The notes beneath the pieces are model-generated. The model worked only from the letters and a program-made list of their open reading frames with translations. It did not search any database and was not told the DNA's origin. From Holacanthus passer (taxonomy: Eukaryota; Chordata; Actinopteri; Pomacanthidae): a stretch of DNA of 64,000 bases. Positions 23,055-35,399 of the stretch are shown in pieces (within the stretch, counting starts at the first letter, position 1; the number at the start of each line of letters is the position of its first letter). Location: contig JAFREQ010000091.1 of NCBI GenBank assembly GCA_025331565.1, positions 2,094,501-2,158,500 on the forward strand, read 5' to 3'. A program made the translations under genes and the position numbers.

Positions 23055-23445
23055 CTCTTCTGATGAGGATGAGGGATAGTTTCTCTGCTTTGATGTAAAC
23101 AGTCTTCATCACCCCTTCCAAACCACCTGTCCTTCTAATCTCAAATATGTTTGTTGCTGTTCTTGTAAGAGTGTCCCTTCTCTTTCAGCTGTACGTAAAC
23201 TGAGCACTCCTGTGCCAAGCCAAGCATTTTTTTAATGGTTGTTTGGTTTGCCAGATATAAATATCTGTGCATTCCTTTCTGCATTGGACTGCATACACTA
23301 GGTTGCTTTTCCTTTGTTTAGGTGTGCAGTCTTTTGGTTGGACTAGTTTCTGCCTTAGTGTGTTTTTGGGTTCGGAAACAAAAACACGGGGATGTGATGT
23401 TTGTTGAAAATCCTCTTGTGCACTATTTTTCACATGCAACTTGGC
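23055..23445 (-). mobile_element. Penelope-like retroelement fragment with GIY-YIG remnant (copy B)
   Basis: Minus-strand reading gives the linker NTLRQKLVQPKDCTPKQRKS followed by NLVYAVQCRKECTDIYIWQT and KQPLKKCLAWHR. This is the signature of the GIY-YIG endonuclease that follows the reverse transcriptase in Penelope-like elements, where LVYAVQC...LYIGETKQPL is typical. The catalytic YIG is YIW here. The frame ends at about 23185; the homologous continuation to about 23055 (shared with copy A) is out of frame. No reverse-transcriptase domain remains upstream (to the right). It is a dead fragment next to initiator copy 3. Confidence 0.75.
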
Positions 23446-23549
23446 TCACGTGCCCTCTGGTTCTCCAAATTACTTGTCTGCCCACCACTATGTAAGCACT
23501 TTCATTGCAGTAGAAATAAAGCTTTGTGTAAATTCAATCAGGAAAACTA

Positions 23550-23965
23550 TTTGTGATAAGGAATGCTAATCTGGACCCAGAAGCACAACACAGATACAGG
23601 GATAAGTTACGAGAGGGGTGGTGGTGGTGTTGTATGGATGAACAGATGAAGCAGATGCCAAAATGGAGCTGGGCTGAAGAAAGCAGGCAGGCAAGGTGTA
23701 GGTTAGATCCTGGAGCACAGGAGACACAGGGTTTGTAAAAACCAACAAAACACAAGGGGTTAATTCACAAGAGCTAATGTAGTGACCACAGCACATGTAA
23801 GGCACTGGTAAACTGAACAGTCTGGGGATGGGTGAGTGGAGAACTGGGGTTTAAATACTGTAGGTATAAGGCTGGAGGAGACCAAAACACAAGAGACACA
23901 AAGGACGGGCAAACTGGAGAAACACAGGGGGAAAATGGAAAAACTGGGAGCCCAGATCAGGACAC
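23550..23965 (+). repeat. Possible interspersed-repeat remnant
   Basis: Purine-rich sequence with motifs such as GGGTTTAAATACTGTAGG, GGAGACCAAAACACAAGAGA, ACAGGGGGAAAATGG and a GATCAGGACA end. It resembles the flanking non-coding part of a teleost retroelement ending in ...GATCATGACA. No coding part is present, and the assignment is weak. Confidence 0.35.
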
Positions 23966-24449
23966 TGTCTTTCTGCTACTCATTCATTCATCTATCCCTC
24001 TTTATCTCCATCAGCCAGTCATGTCGATCCTGTCAAACTCTGAATCTAGTCTCCTCTCTGCTGCTCTCAGAGGAAATGTCTTTCAATTGCAGTGCAACTT
24101 TGTTGCAACCCTCCTCCACTCCATTCACCTCTGGTTCATAAGATCCAGTGCTGAGTTTTGAGCTCATCAGTCCACTCCTGACATCCAAATCTTCAGCCAT
24201 TCTCTTCACCCTTCACCACCACCAGTGACTAGACTCCACCTGGGGTGTATTCTGCACTACTCATGGCTTTACTACCCTTTAAAGTATGATGTTGTCAAGA
24301 TGAGGTCTAATCACCAAAGACTCATATCTGATTTTTACTGTGCACATGTCAATAAAATATTTGCTCAATCTTAATGAAGTCTCACTTGACACAAGGGGTT
24401 AATGCAAGTCTGGTGCAGGAGGTGGTCCGTGTCAGCTGTGGCGTATCTA

Positions 24450-24730
24450 TGGGGTGTCACCATGTACATATAGGCCCCGTAGCTATACGTATCCCCTAAA
24501 TTCACAACTGTAAATTCACGTTCACTTACGAAATCACTGTGACCACACAAATGATCTGACATCTTAAGGTCAAGATTTTTTTTTTTAAAGTTTTGTTTGT
24601 GCAACACCATTTCAAGAAACAAGCAAAGACATCCACATAAAAGCTCCAGCTTTAAAAAAAAAATAACAACTTGAAAACAACATCACAGCAATAGGTGGTT
24701 CGTGCCTGTTTGAAATGCCCTCAGAGCACT
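24450..24730 (+). repeat. Interspersed repeat with CCGTAGCTA core, copy 1
   Basis: Contains ACATATAGGCCCCGTAGCTA, TACGTATCCCCTAAATTCAC and, about 170 bases later, AGCAATAGGTGGTTCGTGCC. Both parts recur together at 25585-25670. The CCGTAGCTACG-rich core is typical of a non-autonomous DNA-transposon family in fish; I do not name it. Confidence 0.5.
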
Positions 24731-25584
24731 TTCCAAATGTCTTTCAATTACACCTTTATTTTATCAGTGTGTCCTTGCACTATTGAATCTCTTCTGCTGT
24801 CTGTATTTTACACAGTACAGTTAGCTCCACATGTTTGTTAATAAGACTCCTCTCTGACCTGAACAGCTCTCCTGTTGCCTTTCATAGATTTTTATTTGGG
24901 CCTTTTCTTTTTCGTTTATTGCTGTCATTGAAGCGTGGTCATAAACTTTGTTTAGTTTTACCAACAGGGGAATCAAATCTGTCTGAGTGTCTTTTCTCTC
25001 CCTGTCACCTCATTGGTATATATGCTCATTAAAAAATGGGAAACAACGTGGAAAATATTATTAGAAACTTCAAGAAATAAAATCAGCACTTGCCCTTCCA
25101 CTGTTTTCCATTACTGTAGATGTGCATGAGGAAGGACAGAGCATTCTTCCCACAGCCACACGCAAACTTCATGCTGGGAGTCATGCATAAATAAGGAGAG
25201 TTAACGAATTTGGAATGGGATTCCCAGTAGCTGAGGTCATTGCAGCGTGTGTCACATATCTATTAAAAGAGGCAATTTAGGGAATTAAGAAAGGATTCTC
25301 TATTTGACATTTGACCTCTGTGCAAGCATGGGGTCTGTTTGAGTAGATTTGAAGGATTCTGAGTTCATGGCATTAATTTATGGAGGGACTAAATGAGTTT
25401 TTGCACCAAGTATGAAAATGAATGGAAAACAACTATGACAGCAGTAATAGATATTTGTTCTCTATGCCTTGTTAAATCCCCCAGTTCAGGAGTAAGAAGG
25501 TATTAATATCTGTATTCACATTTTTGTATTTCATGCTTTAAATATCGCCTCGGAAGAATGAAGTGAATTTGAATCAGTCTACTT

Positions 25585-25670
25585 GTACGTATGTATAGAC
25601 TCCGTAGCTACATGTAAACCCTCAATTCATAACTTAAAAATGCAGCAATGGGTGTTTCATTCCTGTTCAT
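25585..25670 (+). repeat. Interspersed repeat with CCGTAGCTA core, copy 2
   Basis: ATGTATAGACTCCGTAGCTA, AACCCTCAATTCATAAC and AGCAATGGGTGTTTCATTCC match the two ends of copy 1 at 24450-24730 in the same order and strand, without the roughly 150 bases between them. Confidence 0.5.
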
Positions 25671-25699
25671 TAATGTGGTGAGTGCAACACCTTTAGGAA

Positions 25700-28600
25700 T
25701 TATAGACAATGTAAGCAACAATCCATTAAAAATCTCTAACCATTCCATCTTCCAGTTCATCAAGGAAGGGTCATGCATACCTTATTACAGGATTTACAGG
25801 CTGCTGAGTGAAATCATCCAACACCTAAATGTCGGCATTAAAACTGCATTCAAATGGAATGTAATCTGAATTTGATGCAACATGAACATGTGATTAACTG
25901 ACCCAATTATCTATTTGAGCTACAGTGTGAAAATAATCAGGTTTTAACTGAGGTTATACCAAACTGGATGCTGGGTGTATTGTTCCATCCCAGACACAGA
26001 CTGAAAAGTTAAATCATATCACCAGGATGCTGCAACTATTGCAACTTTGCTACAATAGCTTGGGTTAAAATGCTTTTCTCAAAAGTACCTCAATTGCAAA
26101 TACTGAGCTGTAAATGAGTGGAATGTGAGCTGATAGAGATTGACTCCACTTAGCTCAGGTGAATCAGGATGAGCACCAGCGGTCAGTCCTGAAGACTGTT
26201 GCCAGCTCACCTCTTAATCATCAGGAGCAGTCAGCCTTTTCTAGCCTTTAGTTTTACACTTTTGACCTGTGTGGGTTTTTGCTGACAACACAGGGAATAA
26301 AGCCTTTGCATCTCTCACTCAAGCTTCTTTCTTCCCAACTTTCATCTTTTTGCTGAGCTTTGTAGAGTTTGAAGGGGATTTCATATTGTCAGCATGCTGC
26401 AGGTACCTCCTACATATTTAATATTCCTCTTTGGAGGAAACATCCATTTTCGCTCATTGGCACTGACAATTATTAACACCAATCTTGTCGAGCCATGTGA
26501 TTTTCACTGGCATTATTATCTCGCCACTTTATGTAAATTTGAATTAGCTACATAGAAAATGGCTAATTAGTAGTATTGTTTAAGAGCTTCTTTGTTGTTT
26601 TTCAGCTATGTCATGATGAATTTGTAATTTTAATATGGGTTACTGTAGATGAATCCTTTTATTTGTTATTGGTTATTTTCAACACATTCTCAAAGTTCTG
26701 GCTCGTTGATTTTGTACTTACAATATTGTATATTTTAACAGTAAGGTGAAGCAGGACGTTTTCTGTACGACGTCTCAGGAGTAAGTGTAGGTTCTGGAAT
26801 AAGTGGGATCAATCTTTGACTCTTGTTGGACTTTGACTCAGGCAATTATTCTGCACTGTTTATTTGCAGGTGTGGACATTTCAAGTTCACATGGTAATAT
26901 TTTATCTTGAGTTTTCATGCCCACTCAGTCTCTCTCTTTAGCTATTTCTCTCACTCCTTCTTTCTCTGTCTCTCTGTTCTTTTGAAAAATGTCAGATAAA
27001 ATTGAAGTCCTGTTTGTTACAGATGAATGTTAAAAACATCTTGGAGGCATGAAGGTCTGACACATGAAAAGGTCGTTTGACCCTTCAGTCAGAACATTTT
27101 TTTGCATGTTAATCAGTAGTACAGTGAGTCCTAATTATCATAGTTGAGCATCTTGGCTATGTGACAAAATGAATATTAGTTGAGTCAAACAAAGATGGAT
27201 ACGAAAAATGAGTGTGTGCCCCCTGAGCAGCAGAAATAACGAGGGTGAAGTAACCAGTTGTTTCTTGTCCATAAGAAGTGCTCAGGAAAAAATTGTGTAT
27301 TTTATGTATCTTTTTGAGAAAATAGAAATGAATGTATAAAATGACAGAATATAATATAGTAAATGGACCTAATTAGACAAAGTGTTTATAAACCAAACCG
27401 TTTTCAATAATCATGTTAATCTTTTTTAAAAATGGTTTCAATGAGGCCTTTCCCCTCGGTCACATTAAATAAAATGACATACAATAAATATATTCAGTGT
27501 TTGGGAAGATTAGTTGTTGTGAGCTTGTTTGGTCTTTTAATCTGTTGCATCCAAGTTAAGGTGACATGGATGGGAAGTTCATGAATGATTCATGAAATTT
27601 GCCTTCATTTGGTGGGAGGTAGGAGTGGCTAATGCATTATCAGAGTCGAAGACAATTGCAGTAGGCATAAATGCTGCAATAACGCTTTAGTGATTTGTCT
27701 TTGTCGAGCGATGATATTCATAGAAAGTTCAATACTTTCATGGTTTTCAATGTCAAAGAACAGCGTGTGCACTGATCGCAAAGAATTCTAGAGAAGATAA
27801 AGGATTATGTAAGGAGTCATTCACCAAAAGTGCCAACTGTCAAGGAATATAACTTTAGCTGTGAGAAATAAAAATTAATGTTGGATAGCTGTTCATATTG
27901 GATCCATTAGACACAGAGGGAGACCACTTGGATCAAGACCACTGGCAAAAACGCACAATCACTTGGCCAAATGTAATTATGTCTCTTCTGAGAGTTCCTT
28001 AAAATTCCCACTGTGAGTTGTCATTATGAAAGCATCAACAGTGTATCATTGAGAAGGTAGATTATTTTCTTCTCATTTATCATCATTTTGGAATTCCGTA
28101 ATACGAGAGATATTACTTACCCCCCTCAGGAGGTTGGGTTGTAATAAATTACTTACGGTTTGCCAAATTGAAAAAAAAGTAATTCAGTTAAGTAGATTTC
28201 AAATTAATATGCAAGAGGAGGGAGATGGTGGACCAAAATAGGACCTCTCATAAAGTTGTAATTTTTATGGGGCAATACTGTCCAGAGATGACAGAGGACA
28301 AGCTTAATTTAATCTAGTAAAAAAAAAAAGAGCTGACCATAGTCCGCTGAAAATTGTGGATACATTTGTAGACAAATGTGTAATTTGAATGTGAAAATAA
28401 TGTTAATGCAACTCAACATCTTGATTAGAAATTCAATTCAGTGTTTTCTACACTGGCTTCACTTTGTCATGTGTGAACCTGGACCGTCCACCTTCAGGTG
28501 AGAAAGCTTTTATAATGAGGAAGATGATTACCCCCACAAATATATTTCAGTCACTGCTCAGTCATACTGTTTCTGGACATGTCTGATCAATGCAGAGAGA

Positions 28601-30220
28601 GTCCAGGCCCAAAGTGACTCGAGAGCTGCTCAATAGGGAGAACTTGCCTCCGCCTCAGACACGACGCTTTACATGAGCGTAACGTGGTGACTGACTTATG
28701 GAGGGTTTTTTGTGTGATTGTGGGACAAAATACATTCAAAAATAATTTAAAATGTCAGTTATTATCAGGAAACATTTGATAACAGTTTTTAGACATTTGA
28801 TTAAATGCAACTTTGAATTGAACTGTACTTTTTTCACTACATCTTGGACATTTTATCGAAATTACAACCCTAATCCTTTCAGGACAATTCCACCTGTAAA
28901 TTGCTGCTAAATTACCCAACTCTTTCTAGTTTGCTTACTTATCTCGTCAGTACAATAACTTACTTGATAGAAACTCGAGTGAAGATGGCTTCACATTACA
29001 TGCTGCCATTCTTGGACATCTGTGTCAGTCAGTGATACAGGGCCTAGGGCATACATGATCAGCTATCATAACTTTTAAGCATTGGTTCTTTCAGTGAGCT
29101 GCCATTCAGAGACACTGTGCTAACTTATTTTTGACAGGGCATCAGCAGAACATGTCTATTTCTATCAGCAACCTGGAGCACTGTACTACAGGCTGCTGCC
29201 ATACTGATCTCATCATGCAGCTTGTTGGTCAGATTGGAAGTGTGGCCACTCTTGAACGAGAGCATTAATGTTGCTAGTAAAACTCAGTGTGAGCGAGTAT
29301 AGCTCACTGTCCAAAAGCAGCATAAGCATAAGTTTTTGTTGTGTGCTATCAAAGAAATTTATTTCTAGCGCAACTATAAACTTATTGGGTTGTGTGTTTA
29401 TCCTTGCATATACTAATGGACTTTTTATTTTTTCCCAGATGTTATCGTCTTGGGGTCTTGAGGCACTGATACCCAAATTACAAGGTAAGCCTAAAGAACT
29501 TTTTTTTTGCGTCCCTCCTGTGTTGTATAAAAGCTGTGCAGTGGCTGCAAATGTTGCCACCTCTGTAAATGTGTGTGTGTGTAGATTTTATTATTGGCTG
29601 TGGTTTGATTTGATTCATTGGTGCAAATTACATTTAATGTCCTCACTCATGTCTGTCATGCACTGCTTTCATCAAGGGTTAGATGGAGTTTGTTGCACAT
29701 CTCTGCTGATTCTTTTATGATAAGGTTGAATGTGGCTTCCGATTTGCTGCATTCAGTTTGTCATGTAAGAGAAATGTGATTGATAATATTTCCTGCCGGA
29801 CGCAAACTGTTTTTTTTCTACTTATTTAAATCATTGTTTTTCGGTCCTAACTAAGTCCAGTTATTTGTCTCAATTTATTGTATTGTTTGTTTGGCCCGGG
29901 TCTTCAGGGAGAGAGGCAAAGTCTTATTATCCTTGTTATCTGTTAGAATATGGATGGAAGCACAAGGCCCTGTTAGCGCAGAGCAGCAGTGGCAAATATG
30001 AAACCCATGTCGACTGAAAGGAGGAGAGGAGCAAACTTTTTAAATTGGTGACCCTGGTGACAGGTGATTCCAACAAGTTTAATAAATTGTTAAAACGTTA
30101 GTAGAAATGTGTCTAGAACTGCCGAGGCCAACGTTTATAACTAATGAAGTCTTGCTGTAAGGACATTGAAGACATCGGTAGAGCTCTTATTCTGGGAGGC
30201 AGAGGTAGAGAACAGGGGAG
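25700..30220. other. Non-genic stretch, nothing recognised except a possible conserved block
   Basis: AT-rich, repeat-poor sequence. The segment 26375-26570 (with ACTGACAATTATTAACACC, GGCATTATTATCTCGCC and ATGGCTAATTAG) has many TAAT/ATTA cores and looks like conserved non-coding DNA. Open frames at 29213-29720 overlap on opposite strands and are unconvincing. Confidence 0.4.
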
Positions 30221-30222
30221 CG

Positions 30223-30223
<1 letters not shown>

Positions 30224-30261
<38 letters not shown>

Positions 30262-30262
30262 G
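30224..30262. repeat. (GT)n(GA)n microsatellite
   Basis: About 15 GT units followed by four GA units. Confidence 0.95.
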
Positions 30263-31576
30263 AAGTGGTGTGTGTTACGGACAAAAAAGTAGCTGATGTG
30301 AATCTTTCCTCTGTCTTGATGGTCAATTTTGTCATAATGTGCCTTTATTTTCTGACCTTGTAGTATGAGCAATGTTACATTGGCAGTTTCAGACCAGTTT
30401 GTCCGTTTGTGTGTGTTTTCCGTATGTGTGATGAAAAGTAATCATTTGTGCAGTGCGAGTCTGGACTGATGTTTTTTGTTTTATGTTAGTTGACATGATT
30501 GACAAGCCGGCAAAAGATAGGGTCCTCGTGGTATTACAGCCCTCATGATATAGAAATGTACATATGGGATTAGCCAAAGCGAAGTAAGTCATTCATGTTT
30601 AGAAGATGTTGCAATGTCCCCATTTTCCATTTCCATCTTCATCTTACTTAACAAACATTTCAACACAGACACAGTTTATGTCCTCACACTATCATCACAC
30701 ACAGTTTATAATATTACAAAAGATTTTTCACAACCAACTTGACATGTAGTATATGATCATCTTAGCTACACTTATACCTCTCAGTTTACTTTTGGATCGT
30801 TGTCATTTACAAATTGGGACATGTGCTGTAGAGTTCTGGTTTGTAAAGGATTCTCACTTTCTTTTTCATTAGTGGTATGGTAGTTTTGATGGTAACCTGA
30901 CCCATTCAGAAACTTGTTGAATTTTCAATGGCAGCACTAATAATTGTGAAAATCATAATATGATATTAAACACCCCAACCAATGTTTCTTTTCTGTTTCA
31001 ATGTTTCTCGGTGGTCTATCAGATGCCTGGTACAGAATCTCCTGCCATTAGATTTCTGAGACCATCCCTTCATGCTAATCCTGCTGTTTGAGCCGTCAGA
31101 GTTTAGTGAAGATCCAGGTTTACCTCTTTGATAGTGAAGAGATGTCTAAAGCAAGGTCAAGGGGACAGCAGGACAGATTTTTATTGGTCAGAATGCAATG
31201 AGCCAGGTTAAGAAAAAAAGATGTGTATGCTTTTGTGTGTCTCTGTTCATACATCAAGTACCATTTGTCATGTTTGTCCTACTGCAGATCCAAATAGTCT
31301 CCTCACCACTAGTGCCTGTCCAGTCTGCCCCCAGTGTCTGAACGTGTGCAACCTATATTTGTATTGTAGCTCTGTTTCCACAGCCACCATCCTGCCATCA
31401 ATTGAGAAATATAATACACATACACAGAGAGAATAACAACGTGAGCACCACAGACAGAGTTGACGAATAGAATATGTAGTTAACACTTTCTACTATCCAT
31501 GCTGCAGTTACTGCATTTTTCATTCCTAATAAACTTTGCTCTAAAGAGGCAGACTGGGGAAACACGATGTTCTATG

Positions 31577-31680
31577 TTACAGATGATGAAACTCTAATGT
31601 AAGTAGGAAACGTTGTCTTCCCTGCCACAGAAAGGCTCAAACCAAGGTGACAACGACAGTATTTGTCTTCAATCAGCTGT
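31577..31680 (+). repeat. Dispersed duplicate, copy 1
   Basis: The sequence AGATGATGAAACTCTAATGT, then AAGTAGGA, CTTCCCTGCCACAGAAAGG and AACCAAGGTGACAACGACAG, is alignable with 36149-36260. Both lie on the plus strand. No protein family could be recognised in either copy. Confidence 0.55.
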
Positions 31681-32699
31681 CAGTAGAAATGTAATCCCTC
31701 AGATGGGAAGTCAAACGTTCCCATAACAGAAACACTGGATTTAAATACAGCTGTTCATACTGTGAGACAATTGCTTGAAATGGAGATCAGTGGTAACTAA
31801 TACGGAGGCTATAGCTGTGACAAATGCCACTGAGAACAACAACAGGGAAAGAGCATCAAAGGCATCTGAGGTAATGTGAGGAGGTAGAAACCATTTGACT
31901 GTGTGTACTGCACTGAATGAATGTTTACCTGATAAATCAAAGAGGAGATAAGAAAGGCAGGAGATAAGAGTGATAAAATGTATGTAGGGTCTCTCCTTGG
32001 TGCCTGTGCTGACCAGCTGTGAATGGATTTCCACTGAAAGCGTGCAGGTGATGGCAGCATGAATCAAAAGCTACCTACTACTGTTTAAATAAAACACTAA
32101 AATTATTAAAAATCACAATTAGAGGTTCAATCTGAAAAGTAAAAGCTTTCACTGATCTGAGTTGCGATGTGAAAGAACTTAAACGAGAGCTTAAAGATAT
32201 CCGAGAACAGTCTGAGGAGGCCGAGGAATGACTGGGCACCTATGACCAACAAGATGGATTATCTAAAACCCAAACCTGACAAAACGCAATCAGAACATTT
32301 TGCGTAAAGGAAAGGAAAGATGTGTCTGCTTTGAGAAAGGGCTTCTCGCTGAGAAAATGGGAATAAGTCAAAATCAACTAAAGGTCACCCAAGCACATCG
32401 CTTGACTCCAAAAGGTGAGCAGGTAATTCAGGAATACCACCTGGCTCGACTGTGATGAATACTGTTTCAGGGAAACAGATGTTACTTCATTAGTTTTGTC
32501 GAAGCACCAGCATTGGTGTATGGACATTGAGAAGAGGGACTTTGGGTAAGATAGCCTGAAGTGCCCTCATCAAATTGCAAAACACTAACTAGTAAGGCGG
32601 CACATTTGTACTGAGTTGATGTAAATGATGAGATAAATTTGAGTTAATTTCTTTACCTTATTTTTGACTCAAAATAGCTACGAAACTGAGACACCAACA

Positions 32700-33010
32700 C
32701 TTTCATCTTTTGATGTATGAGGAACTTCAAGCTGCACTCCCAGGTTCTAAAGAACGTGATGCACCGTTTAAAGCATTCCTACAGGGAGACTCAACATCTG
32801 GTTTGGAAGTGGCACCCAGCACCCGCCCACAGTCGGCTGACTCTGCGTGCTGAACCCTCACCACCTTAACATGGTCTCTTCCTTTAAATGTAGTCAGGGA
32901 AATGTAGCCTAAAGACCAGACAGACAGGCTCAGGAGGAGCTTCCTTTCTCAGACCATCAGGATTTACTGCCTGGCCCATTAGGTCTGAACATAAAATACT
33001 ACACACTTGG
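32700..33010 (+). mobile_element. LINE (non-LTR retrotransposon) 3' remnant
   Basis: In shifting plus-strand frames the region reads LNIWFGSGTQ (about 32790-32820), like the 'ITVWFG' block near the end of CR1/L2-type reverse transcriptases. It then reads TDRLRRSFLSQTIRI (about 32920-32966), like the conserved C-terminal 'K(T/S)xRLxxSFFPQAIRLLN' ending. Frames are broken between the two blocks. The domain order and spacing suit a decayed L2/CR1-clade element. Confidence 0.5.
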
Positions 33011-33339
33011 TTTACTGAGCCAGTACTGCTGCCCTAATGCCATGAGCTCCTGCCCAAACTACTCCACATCTGTGTGTGCTGGACCTAGCAAAAAACATAT
33101 AAATCCATGTTTGTATTAGCTATGATTTAGTTTCTTCATACATTGTATTTACTCTTTAAAATTGTATTTTACATATCTCTCATCATGGTGACTGTCCCAT
33201 TCTTGCGCTGTGACTTTAAATTGGCTTCTTCATATTGTTTGTTCAGATTTCATATCTCTGTTCCTGGCACTTGGCACAATAAGCAGAGAAGTAAAGTAAA
33301 CATCTCACTGCAGTGTCCTGGCGTAATTGTGTCGTGATG

Positions 33340-34250
33340 TTTTCCACTCGCTGCAATTGCACAAGGGGCAACTGTGGTGTCTGAAAGTACTGCAGCATTT
33401 TTTTTTCCCTCCCTCCATAAAAAGTTGCTAAACTAGTTTATGTGGCAATATGGTGCCCATTTGAGTGTGTCAGTTGGATGAAGTGAAAACATTGTTTGAT
33501 TGGATTAGACTGGGAACCGATAATTAGACCAACCAGTCTTTGAAACCATTATACATCACACACACTCCAGCGAGCCAAATTGTTGCAGCAATGGAATCAA
33601 AAATTGTGTGCTGTGTCACCAGCTTGAGATGAAACTAATGATTCCTGTGGGCATATTTAACTGCTGCAGCAGTGGAGAAAGAGAGATATTGGCAAAAGTA
33701 AAAGCAGTAACACTTCACTTTGAGTTACTAAGAGCAGAGAGAGCCAACTCCAGGCACATTTGCATCTTGCTTTTACTGTATATGAAGCTCGTATTGGAGA
33801 GGCCAAATGAGACTGTAAAACCACCACTGTTTCATCTCTGTGCCTTCCTCAGTGTTCTACAGGCCAGGAAATAAGCACAACTTATATAGGCCATGCACAC
33901 GAGGCAAAACACTGTAATTATGGTGAAGGATCTCTTTTATTTTTTTGGAAAAATTACAAATGTAGGAGCCACTGAATCAGTTTATGATTCTCAGGGAAAT
34001 GACACTGTAAGTTAAAAGAACAGATAAATAACAAGTGTACTGTGTGTTAGTATTTTTCAAACACACTTAACTGCCTGTGAACATGCAATGAAGTGCTAAA
34101 AACCACAAAAGTGGATGTAAGGACAGACCCCCAAAAAATATGTTGTTTATTCTTGCCCTCTAGAATCTTTCTGATCAGACGCCCCTATCAGCAGGATGAC
34201 ATTTGTCTTCAAAAAACAAATCACTGTCTGGGATTAAAGGACACTCGTCT
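33340..34250. other. Non-genic stretch, nothing recognised
   Basis: AT-rich with short T and A runs. The open frame at 33608-33874 has no recognisable features. Confidence 0.45.
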
Positions 34251-34251
34251 T

Positions 34252-34400
34252 AAGGTTTGGTTAGGTTAGAGCTGAAAAACCACTTGGTTATGGTTAGAGG
34301 AAGATCATGGTTCACATCGTAATCCACCATCATGGTTACAATAAATGTGGTTAAGGTTCATAAACAATTGTGGTCATGATAAAAAAAAAAAAAAAAAAAA
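34252..34400 (+). repeat. Teleost 'AACCACTTGGTTA' interspersed repeat with poly-A
   Basis: GGTTTGGTTAGGTTAGAGC, AAAAACCACTTGGTTATGGT, AGAGGAAGATCATGGTTC and a further GTTAAGGTTCATAAAC match a common fish repeat made of GGTTAGG and ACCACTTGGTTAG words. It ends in a 20-base A run (34381-34400), as a retroposed copy would. Confidence 0.6.
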
Positions 34401-35063
34401 GTCAGATGTTTTGTTGCCCCATTGATTCACCTCAACCTCCTGCCTGAGTGGATTTTGTTGCTTTATGAAAATGCCACATGACTTCATCCTTTGCGCCTCG
34501 TCATAATAACCACGGCCTTCAGAGGCCTTTGTCACTTCAGCGTAAACATACATTTGGGCTCCTCCCCTTCTTGGGAGGAGACACTGAGCCTCTTTTAGAA
34601 ATGATCCGACAAAAACATAATACTAGCAGTGTCTGTAGTCATATTAGGTGAGCCACAGTTTATTAGGAAATATTTATAGTACAGCTGTCAATGACATGTT
34701 ATCAGGGCATACTGTAGTAGAAATAAAGAGGGAATGGACATGACATGAAGTTACACTCCAAAAATGTCTTTCTAAAGCAAAGTGGTTCTTGACTAATTTG
34801 AGAGGTGGTCATCTAATGATCAGAGGGAAATTAGATGAGCATATTATAGCCTACAGCAGATGATGTTACACTGTCAGTGTAAAAGATAATGCTACTGGAC
34901 AGAGACCTGCATGAAGACCCTGAGGCGGCTGTCAAAGTGAGTGAACTTTCCAACAACTACTGAACTGTAGAAGGCTTTCAGTACATCATTCCGTTTTTAA
35001 CAGTTTATTTTAGTTAATTTCAGTATCATATCTAAACTCCAAATTCATTCAGACTGAATCAAG

Positions 35064-35320
35064 CGAAGTATATTTATGTAGCCCTATATCACAAATGTAC
35101 TCTTACTCTGTCCTTAGACCCTGAATTTAGATAAGGAAAAACTCCCAAAAAACCCTTTAATGAAGAAAATACAGAAAGAAATCTCAGGAAGCACAACAGA
35201 GGACGGATCTCTCTCCAAGGACAGACATGCAATAGATGTCTTGTGCACAGAAGAAACCAACATAGTATAATTAAAAGTTGGACAATCAGGATGATGAAAT
35301 TATTGAGCAACTTCCATCTG
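35064..35320 (+). repeat. Teleost 'ATATAGCCCAATATCAC' interspersed repeat
   Basis: Recognisable as a very frequent fish repeat: TTTATGTAGCCCTATATCAC, CTGTCCTTAGACCCTGAATT, GATAAGGAAAAACTCCCAAA, CTCAGGAAGCACAACAGAGG and GACAGACATGCAATAGATG occur in the expected order. The open frame on its minus strand is the usual chance frame of this repeat, not a gene. Confidence 0.7.
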
Positions 35321-35399
35321 ACACCAAACAGATCTGCAAACCTGCAGTACATGACCTCCCCATGGACCAAAGAGGACAGACGACACAAACATGCAAAAT

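Noticed and set aside
35089..35388. A 99-codon minus-strand frame with an apparent conserved look
   Set aside because: It is the antisense reading of a very common teleost interspersed repeat (35064-35320). Its recurrence in fish reflects the repeat, not a protein.
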